DNA from: a virus
Strand: one strand, 5' to 3'
IMG/VR virus record: IMGVR_UViG_3300047201_000038
Location: 1 to 43,179 of that record
DNA: 43,179 nucleotides
Below the pieces are notes generated by a model. It made no database searches. It worked only from the letters and a program-made list of their open reading frames with translations, and was not told where the DNA came from. This document shows, piece after piece, positions 1 to 7,703 of the stretch. The translations under genes were made by a program, and so were the position numbers. Position 1 is the stretch's first letter. Each line of letters begins with the position of its first letter.

Positions 1-127
1 AGCGTAGTCTATCGGGCGGGGAGCCACGACGCTTCCCGCCCATTTCTCTTTCCGATTTTTCAAAGGGGTGAGTTATGCCGTTTAAAGACAAGGCTACGGA
101 ACGCGAATATAGGAAAGCCTATCGGCA
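1..127. repeat. Left copy of exact 127-bp terminal repeat (circular contig overlap)
   Basis: Bases 1-127 are identical to 43053-43179. An exact overlap of 127 bases fits the largest k-mer size commonly used in short-read assembly, so it most likely marks a circularly closed assembly and not biological terminal redundancy. The repeat holds the last codons of the small virion protein gene, a terminator hairpin and the first codons of the endonuclease VII-like gene. Unique genome length is therefore 43,052 bp. Confidence 0.95.
14..51 (+). terminator. Rho-independent-like terminator at the end of the capsid genes
   Basis: GGGCGGGGAGC at 14-24 pairs with GCTTCCCGCCC at 31-41: an 11-bp stem with one G-U pair and a six-base loop, followed by the pyrimidine-rich run ATTTCTCTTT. 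The T tract is interrupted, so termination may be partial. It lies just after the stop codon of the small virion protein gene (in circular order) and before the endonuclease VII-like gene. A second copy in the terminal overlap is at 43066-43103. Confidence 0.75.
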
Positions 128-533
128 ATTGCGCAAACAGGATTTCAAAGAATACGACCAACATTATCAGGTCACTCATCGAGAAGAACTGAACGCGTAT
201 AAGAAGAAGTACTATCTGATCAACCGCGAACAGGTGCTTGCAAATCACAGGGTCAATCGATCTAGCATCAAGGAAACGGCATTAATCCGTAAATATGGAA
301 TCGATAGAAATAGCTATGAACAGATGCTGAAAGACCAAGGGAATGTTTGTAAGATTTGCAGGGGCGATCAATGGGGCGGCAGGTGGAACATCCCTTATGT
401 AGACCATGATCATACGACAGGAAGAGTGCGGGGAATTCTTTGTCTCAAATGCAATACGGCGATTGGCTATCTAAAAGATAGCGCAAATATTGCTTATGCG
501 GCAGCGAGTTATTTAAGGGGGGTGGACTTATGA
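75..533 (+). CDS. Endonuclease VII-like HNH nuclease (free-standing)
   Basis: A 152-residue protein. The C-terminal half has the recombination endonuclease VII pattern: a CKIC zinc knuckle, the core VDHDHTTGRVRGILC, then CLKCN. The N-terminal 75 residues are lysine/tyrosine/arginine-rich and loosely repetitive, probably DNA-binding. The ATG at 75 follows AGGGGTGAG. Members of this family cleave branched or specific DNA and are frequent as free-standing homing nucleases in phages. It sits between the small virion protein gene and the connector genes, behind a terminator, and is more AT-rich than its neighbours, which suggests insertion. A role in resolving DNA before packaging is the alternative. 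Its stop overlaps the next ATG (ATGA). Confidence 0.85.
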   Translation: MPFKDKATEREYRKAYRQLRKQDFKEYDQHYQVTHREELNAYKKKYYLINREQVLANHRVNRSSIKETALIRKYGIDRNSYEQMLKDQGNVCKICRGDQWGGRWNIPYVDHDHTTGRVRGILCLKCNTAIGYLKDSANIAYAAASYLRGVDL

Positions 534-805
534 CTCCCGTCAATTACGACAAGACTCCGGGCGGGGTCAATTTGATGCGGGCGAGCGGCAGAACCATGCG
601 CGTTAGGATGAAAGAGACGAGGAACGCTTACGAGGCCGGGAAGTCCTATGACCTGCCTCTGGACTTGGCATTCATGTACATCCGCAATGGCCGCGCCTAT
701 GAGGACAAGTCTATCGACGGCCCGCCGGAAGTGAAGCTCGGGCCGCACGTCACGCTTGAGGTGATCGATAAGCCCGCTAAAAAAGGCAAGGGCAAAAGGG
801 GATAG
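530..805 (+). CDS. Small conserved head-region protein, unknown function
   Basis: A 91-residue soluble protein that begins inside the stop of the endonuclease gene (ATGA at 530). It has a central stretch with alternating hydrophobic residues and a lysine-rich tail (KKGKGKRG). No known motif was recognised. Its place, after the capsid genes and before the head-tail connector, suggests a minor head or connector accessory. A structural role is inferred from position only. Confidence 0.75.
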   Translation: MTPVNYDKTPGGVNLMRASGRTMRVRMKETRNAYEAGKSYDLPLDLAFMYIRNGRAYEDKSIDGPPEVKLGPHVTLEVIDKPAKKGKGKRG

Positions 806-808
806 AAC

Positions 809-1369
809 ATGGCAGACCTGGTCACGCTCGCGAACGTAAAGTCATACCTCTGGCCGGGGGAGTCCATCACGCAATGGGACGCCATCCTACCGTCCATCAT
901 CTCGGCAGTCTCGGAGCAAGTCAACCGCGAAGTCGGGTGCGTGCTATTGAGCGCAACCTATACGGCGGAGCTGGTAAACGGGAAGGGGACGTCCGCACTC
1001 GAACCCCTGAACTGGCCCATCACGGATGTCACGTCGATCGTGGACTCATACGGGGCCGCGTACGCCGAGGGCAATGATGCGGATTTTGTCATCGATGCGT
1101 TCTGTTTACGGAAGGTTAACGGAGTCTGGGCCGAGGGCCGGGGGAACTTTACCGTCACCTACACGGCGGGATACGCGACGATCCCCGCGGACATCGCGCT
1201 CGTCTGCTATGAGGCTATTGCTCAAGCGTGGAAAACAATGAGTAAGCAGAGCTGGGGAGAAAGTACCCGAACATTCCCGGACGGCTCCGTTGGCTTTATT
1301 AATACCGATGGCGGATTAACTAAAGTCCAGCGTGGGATTCTAGCAAGATATAAAAAGCTGACCGCATGA
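809..1369 (+). CDS. Head-tail connector protein (gp6-like)
   Basis: A 186-residue protein. It opens with a VTLANVKSYL helix, then a largely helical region with 'AILPSIISAVSEQVNREVGC', and later the pattern 'GYATIPADIALVCYEAIAQAWK'. This helix arrangement is typical of the phage gp6-like connector family, whose oligomeric ring sits between portal and tail. Position after the capsid and before a gp10-like neck protein is the standard siphovirus order. The ATG at 809 comes four bases after the previous stop. The final codons overlap the next tiny gene. Confidence 0.75.
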   Translation: MADLVTLANVKSYLWPGESITQWDAILPSIISAVSEQVNREVGCVLLSATYTAELVNGKGTSALEPLNWPITDVTSIVDSYGAAYAEGNDADFVIDAFCLRKVNGVWAEGRGNFTVTYTAGYATIPADIALVCYEAIAQAWKTMSKQSWGESTRTFPDGSVGFINTDGGLTKVQRGILARYKKLTA

Positions 1370-1446
1370 CCAAAGCGGGCATCGGGCTTTTCTATGACAA
1401 TCCCAAAGCACTGAGGGCCGCCGCTGATTACTTGGAGAGAATATGA
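1366..1446 (+). CDS. Tiny 26-residue coupled ORF
   Basis: The frame encodes 26 residues (MTKAGIGLFYD... ending DYLERI). Its ATG overlaps the connector gene's stop (ATGA at 1366) and its stop overlaps the start of the neck gene (ATGA at 1443), so it bridges two structural genes with overlaps at both ends. It could be a real small protein or only a relay that keeps ribosomes coupled. No family was recognised. Confidence 0.5.
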   Translation: MTKAGIGLFYDNPKALRAAADYLERI

Positions 1447-1985
1447 CCGATGCGATAGGACTTCGCGCCGATTTCAGCGGCGCGATCCGAAAAACGCAAG
1501 TCCTGAAGTCGCTCCCGGCGGCGGCTAAACATCAGGCGACGACCTGGACGACCGAGACCATTCAGGCACTCATGCGTTCGGCGGCTGCGATGCAGAAGTC
1601 GCCGAAAAAGACCGGCATGATGGGGCGGAATATTGGCAAGGTTATTACTGTCGGGAACGACACCTGGACCATCACCATCGGGACGGGCGTCGGCGGGAAG
1701 CAAACCGTCCCATATGCCCGGATACAGGACGAGGGTGGGACGACGAAGGCCCATATGATTTACGCCAAGTCTGGCGGGGTGCTGGCGTTCTTGTGGAAGG
1801 GAAAGGACACCTTTCTCAGCCACGTCCATCACCCGGGGTCGAAAATCCCGGCCTCGCGATGGTTCACAAAAGTGATTGAAGAGCGGAAGCCGATCCTGGC
1901 GGGCATGATGCAACCCAACGTCGTGCTCAAGGTCGCTGAGATCATGGGCGGCGGCGGAGTTGGCTTGAGATCAGAAATAACATGA
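1443..1985 (+). CDS. Neck / tail-completion protein, HK97 gp10-like
   Basis: A 180-residue protein. The segments 'YARIQDEGG' and 'HHPGSKIPASRWF' near residues 95-145 match the conserved core of the HK97 gp10-like family (YA...E.G, then HPG and the P-A-R-F/W pattern). Such proteins attach to the connector and help stop the channel or join the tail. The start overlaps the upstream 26-residue frame. Followed after 17 bases by a gene with a good AGGAGG site. Confidence 0.8.
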   Translation: MTDAIGLRADFSGAIRKTQVLKSLPAAAKHQATTWTTETIQALMRSAAAMQKSPKKTGMMGRNIGKVITVGNDTWTITIGTGVGGKQTVPYARIQDEGGTTKAHMIYAKSGGVLAFLWKGKDTFLSHVHHPGSKIPASRWFTKVIEERKPILAGMMQPNVVLKVAEIMGGGGVGLRSEIT

Positions 1986-2002
1986 AAATTTAGGAGGATA
2001 AC

Positions 2003-2383
2003 ATGGCGAAAAGTATTCCAGACACAGTCATCGACCTGATGCTGGACATCATCGGATCGTCCAATGGAGACAGGCTATTCATTTGCTCGGCACAGCCCGC
2101 GACGTATGCGGAGGCGTCAGCGACTTATGACCTGGCGACTCATATTCTGACCAGCGGGGATTTCTCAAAGGCTGCCGGGGACACGTCCGGGCGGAAGCTC
2201 ATTCTTGCGGCTCAGAACGGGATCAACGTCGATCATTCGGGCGATGCAACGCACTACGTCATCGGCAAGTCGGGCGACACGACTATTAAACTCATCGGGA
2301 CGCTGACGCTGCAAACACTCACGCTGGGCAACCTGGTCAACTTCCCGGCGACCGACATCGACGAAATCCGCGCTGTGGCGTAA
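2003..2383 (+). CDS. Putative virion structural protein
   Basis: A 126-residue protein with AGGAGG five bases upstream of its ATG. An N-terminal helix (DTVIDLMLDIIG) is followed by beta-rich sequence with repeated T-L-T-L strands towards the end, ending DIDEIRAVA. It has no cysteine motif and no membrane segment. Position between the neck protein and a repeat-bearing virion protein suggests a minor head or tail component, perhaps a small beta-sandwich decoration. The exact role is unknown. Confidence 0.65.
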   Translation: MAKSIPDTVIDLMLDIIGSSNGDRLFICSAQPATYAEASATYDLATHILTSGDFSKAAGDTSGRKLILAAQNGINVDHSGDATHYVIGKSGDTTIKLIGTLTLQTLTLGNLVNFPATDIDEIRAVA

Positions 2384-2392
2384 GGAGTTTAC

Positions 2393-3880
2393 TTGGCTAT
2401 TTCTTTGCGGTCCGTAGGGGCCAGCCCCGGGGCGAACTCCTCGAACTGCGTTATTACAAAACCTTCGGGTTTGGCCGTCGGCGATTTCATGCTGGCGCAT
2501 GTCGTAAATAAAGCTACGTCCGGAACTATCACGCCCCCGGCAAATTGGACCATAGTCGGCGCACAGTCCAACACGGCAAGCTCCCGCTCGGCATTGTTCT
2601 ATAAGTTTGCAGTCCAAGCCGACGTCGACGCCACGACCTTCACCTTTACCCTCGGCACAACGGGGCGCAACCGTGGGGAGATGGGGGCTTGGCTTGGCGT
2701 GCATACCAGCACCCCGATAGACGTAGCGGACCAGCAGATTAACGCGGCCGGAACCTCAATCGCAGTTCCCACCCCAACCGTCACTGACGGATGTACGGTC
2801 CTCATTATCGGCAGTAACGCCGCCGGGGGGACGGCCTCTGCGTGCTCCGGGTCCGATCCCACCTGTACCATCACTCTCGGATATGCGGTTGCCTACAGCA
2901 CATACTGTGCGCTGGCCTGCTTCAGTGGAGTGAAGTCAGGCACGGATGCGATAGACGCCCATTCGACTAGCACCTACACATCTGCCGTCAGTAGCGGACA
3001 CGCGGTGGCCCTGACGCCCGCGCCTGCTACTTATGACCTCCTTCCCGCCGAAGGCAATCAGACTCAGGGTAGTGACGCGCCCGGCTTGACTCAGGAACAC
3101 CAGCTGGCGGCGGCGGAAGGCTATCAGACCGAACTCTCCGACTCTCCAGCACTGACACAGGAGCATACTCTAGCGACTGCAAAAGGGGCGCAGACTCAAC
3201 TCTCGGATTCGCCAGTCCTGGCTTGTGTTCACGTCTTGGCCGCCGATGAAGGGATACAGATTCAAATCTCGGATACGCCGGACCTCGAACAAGAGGCGGG
3301 CGCGATTGACCTCATCCCAGCCGAAGGGGTGCAGGTTGAAATATCCGACACGCCCGCGCTGAGTCAGGTTCATAACCTCATCGTCGCGGAGGGGGCGCAG
3401 GAACAGGCATCAGACGCTCCGGCGCTGACGCAGACACATGTTCTCCAGGCGGCTGAGGGATACCAGACACAGGCATCTGATACCCCGCCCTTGACGCAAG
3501 AGCATCATCTGGCGGCCCAAGAGGGAGTTCAGGTCCAGGTATCCGACGAAGCAACCATTGACCGAATTATCGTGCTCATGGCGGACGAGGGCACACAGGA
3601 ACAGTTGAGCGATGCGGCCACCCTCTATCTCACCTTTATTCTCGAAGTTCAGAAGGGCTATCAAACTCAATTCTCCGACCAGGCGACGCTATCCATTGAA
3701 GGCGAGGCGATAAACCTCTTGCCAGCGGAAGGCGTTCAGGTACAGGTATCCGATTCGCCGATTTATTTGACTATCGAAACCGGCGAGGTCTGTACTTTCC
3801 CGACGTTTCGGGGCCGGGTAGTGAAGGACGTCATTAGAACCGGCAGGGGAGGAGTTTTTATACCCGGGGGAAGATCATGA
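2393..3880 (+). CDS. Repeat-containing virion protein, 22-residue AEG-x-Q-x-Q-x-SD repeats
   Basis: A 495-residue protein starting at TTG (2393), which is supported by AAGGAG six bases upstream. Residues 1-205 form a beta-rich domain (GLAVGDFMLAHVV ... PPANW ... ) seen in many phage surface proteins. Residues about 216-460 are 11 tandem copies of a roughly 22-residue unit with consensus AEG-x-Q-x-Q-x-SD-x-P-x-LTQ-x-H-x-L. The C-terminal 35 residues are basic. The repeats suggest an extended, regular fibre or solenoid. The same unit occurs twice in the tail protein at 10895. Likely a head or tail fibre or decoration; no enzyme motif is visible. Confidence 0.7.
   Translation: MAISLRSVGASPGANSSNCVITKPSGLAVGDFMLAHVVNKATSGTITPPANWTIVGAQSNTASSRSALFYKFAVQADVDATTFTFTLGTTGRNRGEMGAWLGVHTSTPIDVADQQINAAGTSIAVPTPTVTDGCTVLIIGSNAAGGTASACSGSDPTCTITLGYAVAYSTYCALACFSGVKSGTDAIDAHSTSTYTSAVSSGHAVALTPAPATYDLLPAEGNQTQGSDAPGLTQEHQLAAAEGYQTELSDSPALTQEHTLATAKGAQTQLSDSPVLACVHVLAADEGIQIQISDTPDLEQEAGAIDLIPAEGVQVEISDTPALSQVHNLIVAEGAQEQASDAPALTQTHVLQAAEGYQTQASDTPPLTQEHHLAAQEGVQVQVSDEATIDRIIVLMADEGTQEQLSDAATLYLTFILEVQKGYQTQFSDQATLSIEGEAINLLPAEGVQVQVSDSPIYLTIETGEVCTFPTFRGRVVKDVIRTGRGGVFIPGGRS
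3038..3772 (+). repeat. Eleven tandem 66-bp-class coding repeats
   Basis: About 735 bp encode 11 units near 22 residues long. Invariant or nearly invariant positions are E-G, Q, the SD pair and the final L. Two units carry a three-residue insertion. DNA identity between units is moderate, so the array is old or under selection for protein shape and is not a recent DNA expansion. Confidence 0.85.
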
Positions 3881-4167
3881 CTCAATTCATCGTTGAAAAA
3901 GCAGCGGCTGAGAAGTTCAAGATCGGCCTCTACTATTGGCCGCCGGACGTGACTGCGACTAATGCCATTGTTACAGCGACGGCGACTGTATCACCATCCG
4001 GCTTGACGCTGGACGGGGACGTCGCCATCTCCGGCCCGCAAGTCCTCCAGATGATGCACGGGGGGGCATCGGGAGCGACTTATCTTGTCCAATTCACGAT
4101 CACGACAATGGACGGGAGCATTTATGCCTCGCCCGATCATGACGCAATCCTTGTGAGGGTACTGTGA
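3877..4167 (+). CDS. Small beta-sandwich virion protein, fibre-tail adaptor-like
   Basis: A 96-residue protein whose ATG overlaps the preceding stop (ATGA). The pattern of a short helix, WPPDVTATNAIV, then 'SPSGLTLDGD', 'GGASGATYLVQFTITT' and a final beta strand resembles small Ig-like phage proteins that join fibres to virions. No catalytic residues. It likely works with the upstream repeat protein, being translationally coupled to it. Assignment is by pattern only. Confidence 0.6.
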   Translation: MTQFIVEKAAAEKFKIGLYYWPPDVTATNAIVTATATVSPSGLTLDGDVAISGPQVLQMMHGGASGATYLVQFTITTMDGSIYASPDHDAILVRVL

Positions 4168-4649
4168 GCGCGCCATCAACGCCTCTCCGGCTTCAGGTGA
4201 TAGACCGCATCGTCGCGGTCCTCCAGGGGATCACGACGGGCGATACCTATTTTTACACACCCGGCGAGGTGGCCAAGCGCTTCATCCATTGGAGCGAGTG
4301 CAAGGCGTTCCCGACCTACATGGTGTTCACGGCCTCCGGCGGTAAGGTGGAACTCAGCGGGGCGGCTGGCGATGATAGCGAATATACGGAGGACTTCTAC
4401 GTCTCGGTCAAGGGAATCGTCAAAGACAGCGTAGACACGGTGACGCGGCTGGAGCGGTGCATCGCGGACATCAGGAAAGCCATCGACGCCGACTCACGGA
4501 GCGGGGTTGCCGGGAGCCTGGGCGCGCTGGCTGTCGAGATCAGAATTGAAGAGAGTCCGGAAACGGATGACGGATATTTGAGCTTGGAGGGCTTCGGGTT
4601 CTTTGACCAGAAAGTCCGAATCTCTATCGCGGGAGTCATGGGGGTCTGA
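4164..4649 (+). CDS. Tail terminator / tail completion-like protein
   Basis: A 161-residue protein starting at GTG 4164 (GTGA overlap with the upstream stop). It begins with the helix RLQVIDRIVAVLQ, has a central beta region, the helix 'DTVTRLERCIADIRKAID', and a final strand 'GFFDQKVRISIAGV'. This order (helix, variable beta part, mid helix, closing strand), the length and the position just before the tail tube genes fit the minor tail / tail terminator class that caps the tube near the connector. Confidence 0.6.
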   Translation: MSAPSTPLRLQVIDRIVAVLQGITTGDTYFYTPGEVAKRFIHWSECKAFPTYMVFTASGGKVELSGAAGDDSEYTEDFYVSVKGIVKDSVDTVTRLERCIADIRKAIDADSRSGVAGSLGALAVEIRIEESPETDDGYLSLEGFGFFDQKVRISIAGVMGV

Positions 4650-4650
4650 T

Positions 4651-4851
4651 ATGAAAGTGAAATGGGCAATCAGTAATCAGCACACGGAGTTCGGCCTGTT
4701 CAAGGTCGGGGCCGTGATCGACATGGCGGCACTAGGCGTCCCCGAGGAGGTCGTCTCGTCATGGATCAGGGACGGCTATGCCGTTGAGGTCAAGCCGGAA
4801 TCGGAGTCGAAAGCCGAATGTCGGCCGGAAAAGAAAAGGGCATCGAGATAG
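4651..4851 (+). CDS. Small protein before the tail tube genes
   Basis: A 66-residue protein (MKVKWAISNQ...). The ATG at 4651 follows the previous stop by one base; the frame is open further upstream but inside the preceding gene, so 4651 is preferred. It resembles small phage proteins that mention a target value such as 'GLFKVGAVIDMAALGVPEEVVSSWI', with a lysine/arginine-rich end. No function recognised; a minor tail or assembly role is inferred from place. Confidence 0.65.
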   Translation: MKVKWAISNQHTEFGLFKVGAVIDMAALGVPEEVVSSWIRDGYAVEVKPESESKAECRPEKKRASR

Positions 4852-4863
4852 GAGGTATTCAAC

Positions 4864-5901
4864 ATGGGTGACATTGAAAAAAGGTTAAACAAGGCGGCCA
4901 TCAAAAAAGCGACGGACTGGGGCGTGGTCATCGCGGGGCTGAATGGCGCGGGCAACGGCATCCTGCCATTGAATCCCGGCTCCCCGAAGCGAAGCGTCCA
5001 GATGATCGAGGACGAAGCCGCAGGAGCTTTCGAGGCGAACCTTGACGTCGGCACGTTCGGGGCTTCGGACTTCCCCCTCGATTTTGACTACCGATGGGAC
5101 GGTCTGGAGAACATCCTCCTGGGCCTCCTGATGGGTGTCGACACGAGCCCCGTGGTACAGGATGCTCTAGCGTATCTGCACACCATCACGCTGAAGGATT
5201 CGGTAGCCGGATTATTCGCGTCCTATGCCGTCGAGAAAGGGACGATGGTTCATACCATCCCCACGCTCAAGGTTCTAAAGGCGACCTTTTCGGCCAGCGG
5301 CGGACTCCTCAAGGCGGCCTTCAACGTGAGGGGAAGTAACATCACCGACGAGACGGCAACGCTGGGTTCGACGACTGTCCCGACTAATTCGCATCATCGC
5401 GCGAAGTTCCAACAGGCTGTATTCAGGATGAACGACTACACGCTCGCGGGCGGGGGCACGACGCTGGGCTCCGGCCACATCATCAAGCCGAAAACATTCA
5501 GCCTGGAGATCGAGCGGAAGATGGACGCGGAGCATACATCCGGGAGCCAGCAAATCATCGAGCCTATCGAAAATGACAAACCGAGCGTGAAGCTCACGAT
5601 GGACTTCCCGCGCATGGACGCGACGAACGCCGCTTACTTTGCGGCATGGACGGCGGCTACCGACAAGAAGGCCGACATCGTCGTGACGGGTCCAGTCATT
5701 GAGGGAGATCATCCTTATGCCCTCAACGCCCAACTTCCCCACCTTGTGATTGAGGACGTGGAATACGCGGACAGTAAGATCATCCCGGCAAAGATTGTCC
5801 TGCGCGGCCTGATGGCGGACGTAGCGCAGACGGGGTTGACGGGCCTTCTCCCTATCGGCATTTTCCTGACGAACCTTCGCTCGGCAAGCCTGGTCGCATA
5901 A
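4864..5901 (+). CDS. Major tail tube protein, copy 1
   Basis: A 345-residue protein with AGGAGG upstream. Landmarks are IEKRLNKAA at the N terminus, 'MIEDEAAGAFE', 'SDFPLDFDYRWDG', 'HTITLKDS', 'SLEIERKMDAEH' and 'VEYADSKIIPAKIVLRG' near the C terminus. The alternating polar/hydrophobic strands and place before the chaperone and tape measure genes identify it as a tail tube protein. The next gene is a full-length paralogue of the same length. Confidence 0.75.
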   Translation: MGDIEKRLNKAAIKKATDWGVVIAGLNGAGNGILPLNPGSPKRSVQMIEDEAAGAFEANLDVGTFGASDFPLDFDYRWDGLENILLGLLMGVDTSPVVQDALAYLHTITLKDSVAGLFASYAVEKGTMVHTIPTLKVLKATFSASGGLLKAAFNVRGSNITDETATLGSTTVPTNSHHRAKFQQAVFRMNDYTLAGGGTTLGSGHIIKPKTFSLEIERKMDAEHTSGSQQIIEPIENDKPSVKLTMDFPRMDATNAAYFAAWTAATDKKADIVVTGPVIEGDHPYALNAQLPHLVIEDVEYADSKIIPAKIVLRGLMADVAQTGLTGLLPIGIFLTNLRSASLVA

Positions 5902-5911
5902 GGAGACGCAC

Positions 5912-6949
5912 ATGGCAGACATTGAGAAAAGGCTAAACAAGGCGGCAGTCAAAAAGGCACCGATCTGGGGGACGGCGGTCGATACCGACGCAGCCGGGAT
6001 GGGGTTCCTACCCCTAAATCCCGGCTCACCGAAAGCGGCGGTGCAGATGATCGAGGACGAGGCGGCTTCGGCGTTTGAAGGAAACCTGGACGTCGGGCTT
6101 ATTAACCCCTCTGACTTTCCACTCGATTTTGACTACCGGTGGGACGGGCGCGAAAACCTGCTCCTCGCCATGCTCATGGGGACGGCGGGAGTGCCAGCCC
6201 ACCAGGGGGCGACAGCGGCTTATCTTCACTCTTTCGTCCTGCTGAACACGGTGTTCGGGATTTTCGGGACATACGCGACGGAGAAGGGCGCGAAAATCCA
6301 CACTGTGCCGTCATTCAAGGTGCTCAAGGGCGCATTCTCATTGAGCGGGGGGCTCATCAAGGCGGCTTTTAACTTGCGTGGAATCAAGGTCATAGACGAT
6401 TCCGCGCTCCCTGCGGCCTTCACGTCCACGACGGTCCTCGGCAACACACACGCACGCGCGAAATTCTCTCAGGCGGTCTTTCACATGAACGCGCAGACCG
6501 GGGATGATTTCGCGGACGGGGATATTGTGAGACCAAAGTCCTTCACGTTGGAAATCGAACGCAAGATGGACAGTGAACACGTGGCGGGCATCCAGACCAT
6601 CGTCGAGCCGGTAGAAAACGATAAGCCGTCGATCAAGTTGACGATGGACTTCCCGAGGATGGACACCGCGAACGCGGCATACTTCGCCGCATGGATTGCA
6701 GGGACGGAGAAGAAGGCGGACCTCAAGATCACCGGCCCGCTCATCGAGACACCCTATAGTTTTTACCTGAAGTTCCAACTGCCGCGCCTCATTATCGAGG
6801 ATGTCGAGTATGCCGACTCGAAGATTATCCCGGCCAAGATCGTCCTACGTGGACTTGTGCCCGACAGTGCGCCGATCGGGATGACGGGGGTCCAGGTCCC
6901 GGTCGTCTGCCAGGTGATGAACACGATGACGGTAAATTATCTCGCTTAA
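5912..6949 (+). CDS. Major tail tube protein, copy 2 (tandem paralogue)
   Basis: Also 345 residues, aligned with copy 1 over its whole length with almost no gaps. The blocks IEKRLNKAA, LPLNPGSPK, SDFPLDFDYRWDG, ENDKPS-KLTMDFPRMD and VEYADSKIIPAKIVLRGL are conserved, while loops and the last 20 residues differ. AAGGAG precedes the ATG. Either both form a mixed tube, or one is the tube and the other a specialised ring or an outer-surface variant. Confidence 0.75.
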   Translation: MADIEKRLNKAAVKKAPIWGTAVDTDAAGMGFLPLNPGSPKAAVQMIEDEAASAFEGNLDVGLINPSDFPLDFDYRWDGRENLLLAMLMGTAGVPAHQGATAAYLHSFVLLNTVFGIFGTYATEKGAKIHTVPSFKVLKGAFSLSGGLIKAAFNLRGIKVIDDSALPAAFTSTTVLGNTHARAKFSQAVFHMNAQTGDDFADGDIVRPKSFTLEIERKMDSEHVAGIQTIVEPVENDKPSIKLTMDFPRMDTANAAYFAAWIAGTEKKADLKITGPLIETPYSFYLKFQLPRLIIEDVEYADSKIIPAKIVLRGLVPDSAPIGMTGVQVPVVCQVMNTMTVNYLA

Positions 6950-6960
6950 TAAGGAGACAC

Positions 6961-7365
6961 ATGGATATCAAGAAACTTCAACCTGAAGCAGAAGTCACCT
7001 ACGCGCTGGAGACGACAGGCGAGCCGATCTCGATCACGTTCAAGGTCGGGTTCATCGCGCTCGACGCAGTGCAGGATTATGTCAACGAGTCCAGGATGGG
7101 TAACGACTTGCCCAGGATTTCGGACGTCATCCGGCGGGCCGTTGCCGATGCGATTCACGGATGGGACTTGACCGAGGACGGCAAGCCGCTCCCATGCACG
7201 CGGGAGAATAAGGAAAAGTACCTGCCGCTTTTATTCGGCCTGAAAGTTAAGCAGTCGGAAGTGGTCGTCGAGGGCGAACCCTTGCCGATTGATCCGGTAG
7301 CTTCGGTCCTCGTCCGGGCGCTGGCAGAGTTCGCCGGGGACTCGGGACACTTCCTAAAAAATTAA
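6961..7365 (+). CDS. Tail assembly chaperone, short product (gpG-like)
   Basis: A 134-residue acidic protein between the tail tube and tape measure genes, the usual place of the lambda G-like chaperone. AAGGAG lies six bases before the ATG. Its last codons, CTA AAA AAT TAA, contain the heptamer AAAAAAT (7356-7362), where a fraction of ribosomes should slip back by one. The short form would bind the tape measure and solubilise it during tail assembly. Confidence 0.75.
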   Translation: MDIKKLQPEAEVTYALETTGEPISITFKVGFIALDAVQDYVNESRMGNDLPRISDVIRRAVADAIHGWDLTEDGKPLPCTRENKEKYLPLLFGLKVKQSEVVVEGEPLPIDPVASVLVRALAEFAGDSGHFLKN

Positions 7366-7703
7366 ACGCCTATCTCGCGTTCTATACCGAGTGGTGGGAA
7401 TCGGTCCTCAAGCCGGAGGATCACCGACACGAGATAGGCGAAACGACGGCGGAGTGTGTGAACTGCCGACTTGACGCGATGGCGGCAGGATTGAGTGCTT
7501 TCGAGGTCGGGATCTGGAACTGGTATTGCGAAGTCGTGAATCATTTTACGCTGGAGGTTGGGATCGTGGCGGACGAATTTCGGAGGATGGGGTTGCGGGG
7601 TCCGGCCCGGAAGATGGCGCTTGCGGCGCTGAACTCCATCCATCTCATGTTCCAGACTGTCGCGGCGGAGCGGAGAAATAAACGGGAGCAAGCTGATGGC
7701 TGA
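6961..7703 (+). CDS. Tail assembly chaperone, -1 frameshift product (gpGT-like)
   Basis: After a -1 slip at 7356-7362 reading continues without a stop to TGA at 7701-7703, adding 113 residues (LNAYLAFYTEWWES...). The fused protein has about 247 residues. The downstream part has no start of its own in good context; a GTG at 7458 is the first usable one and lies well inside the conserved-looking sequence. This is the classic G/GT arrangement of siphoviruses, in which T recruits the tail tube protein. The end overlaps the tape measure start by eight bases. Confidence 0.8.
7354..7440 (+). promoter_or_regulatory. Programmed -1 frameshift signal: slippery site plus branched RNA stem
   Basis: Slippery heptamer AAAAAAT at 7356-7362 lies in frame as A AAA AAT. 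Four bases downstream, CGCCTATCTCG (7367-7377) pairs perfectly with CGAGATAGGCG (7430-7440), an 11-bp stem. Inside are two smaller hairpins: ACCGA/TCGGT (7386-7390 with 7401-7405) and CCTC/GAGG (7406-7409 with 7416-7419). Together they form a three-way junction at the right distance to stall ribosomes. Confidence 0.85.
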
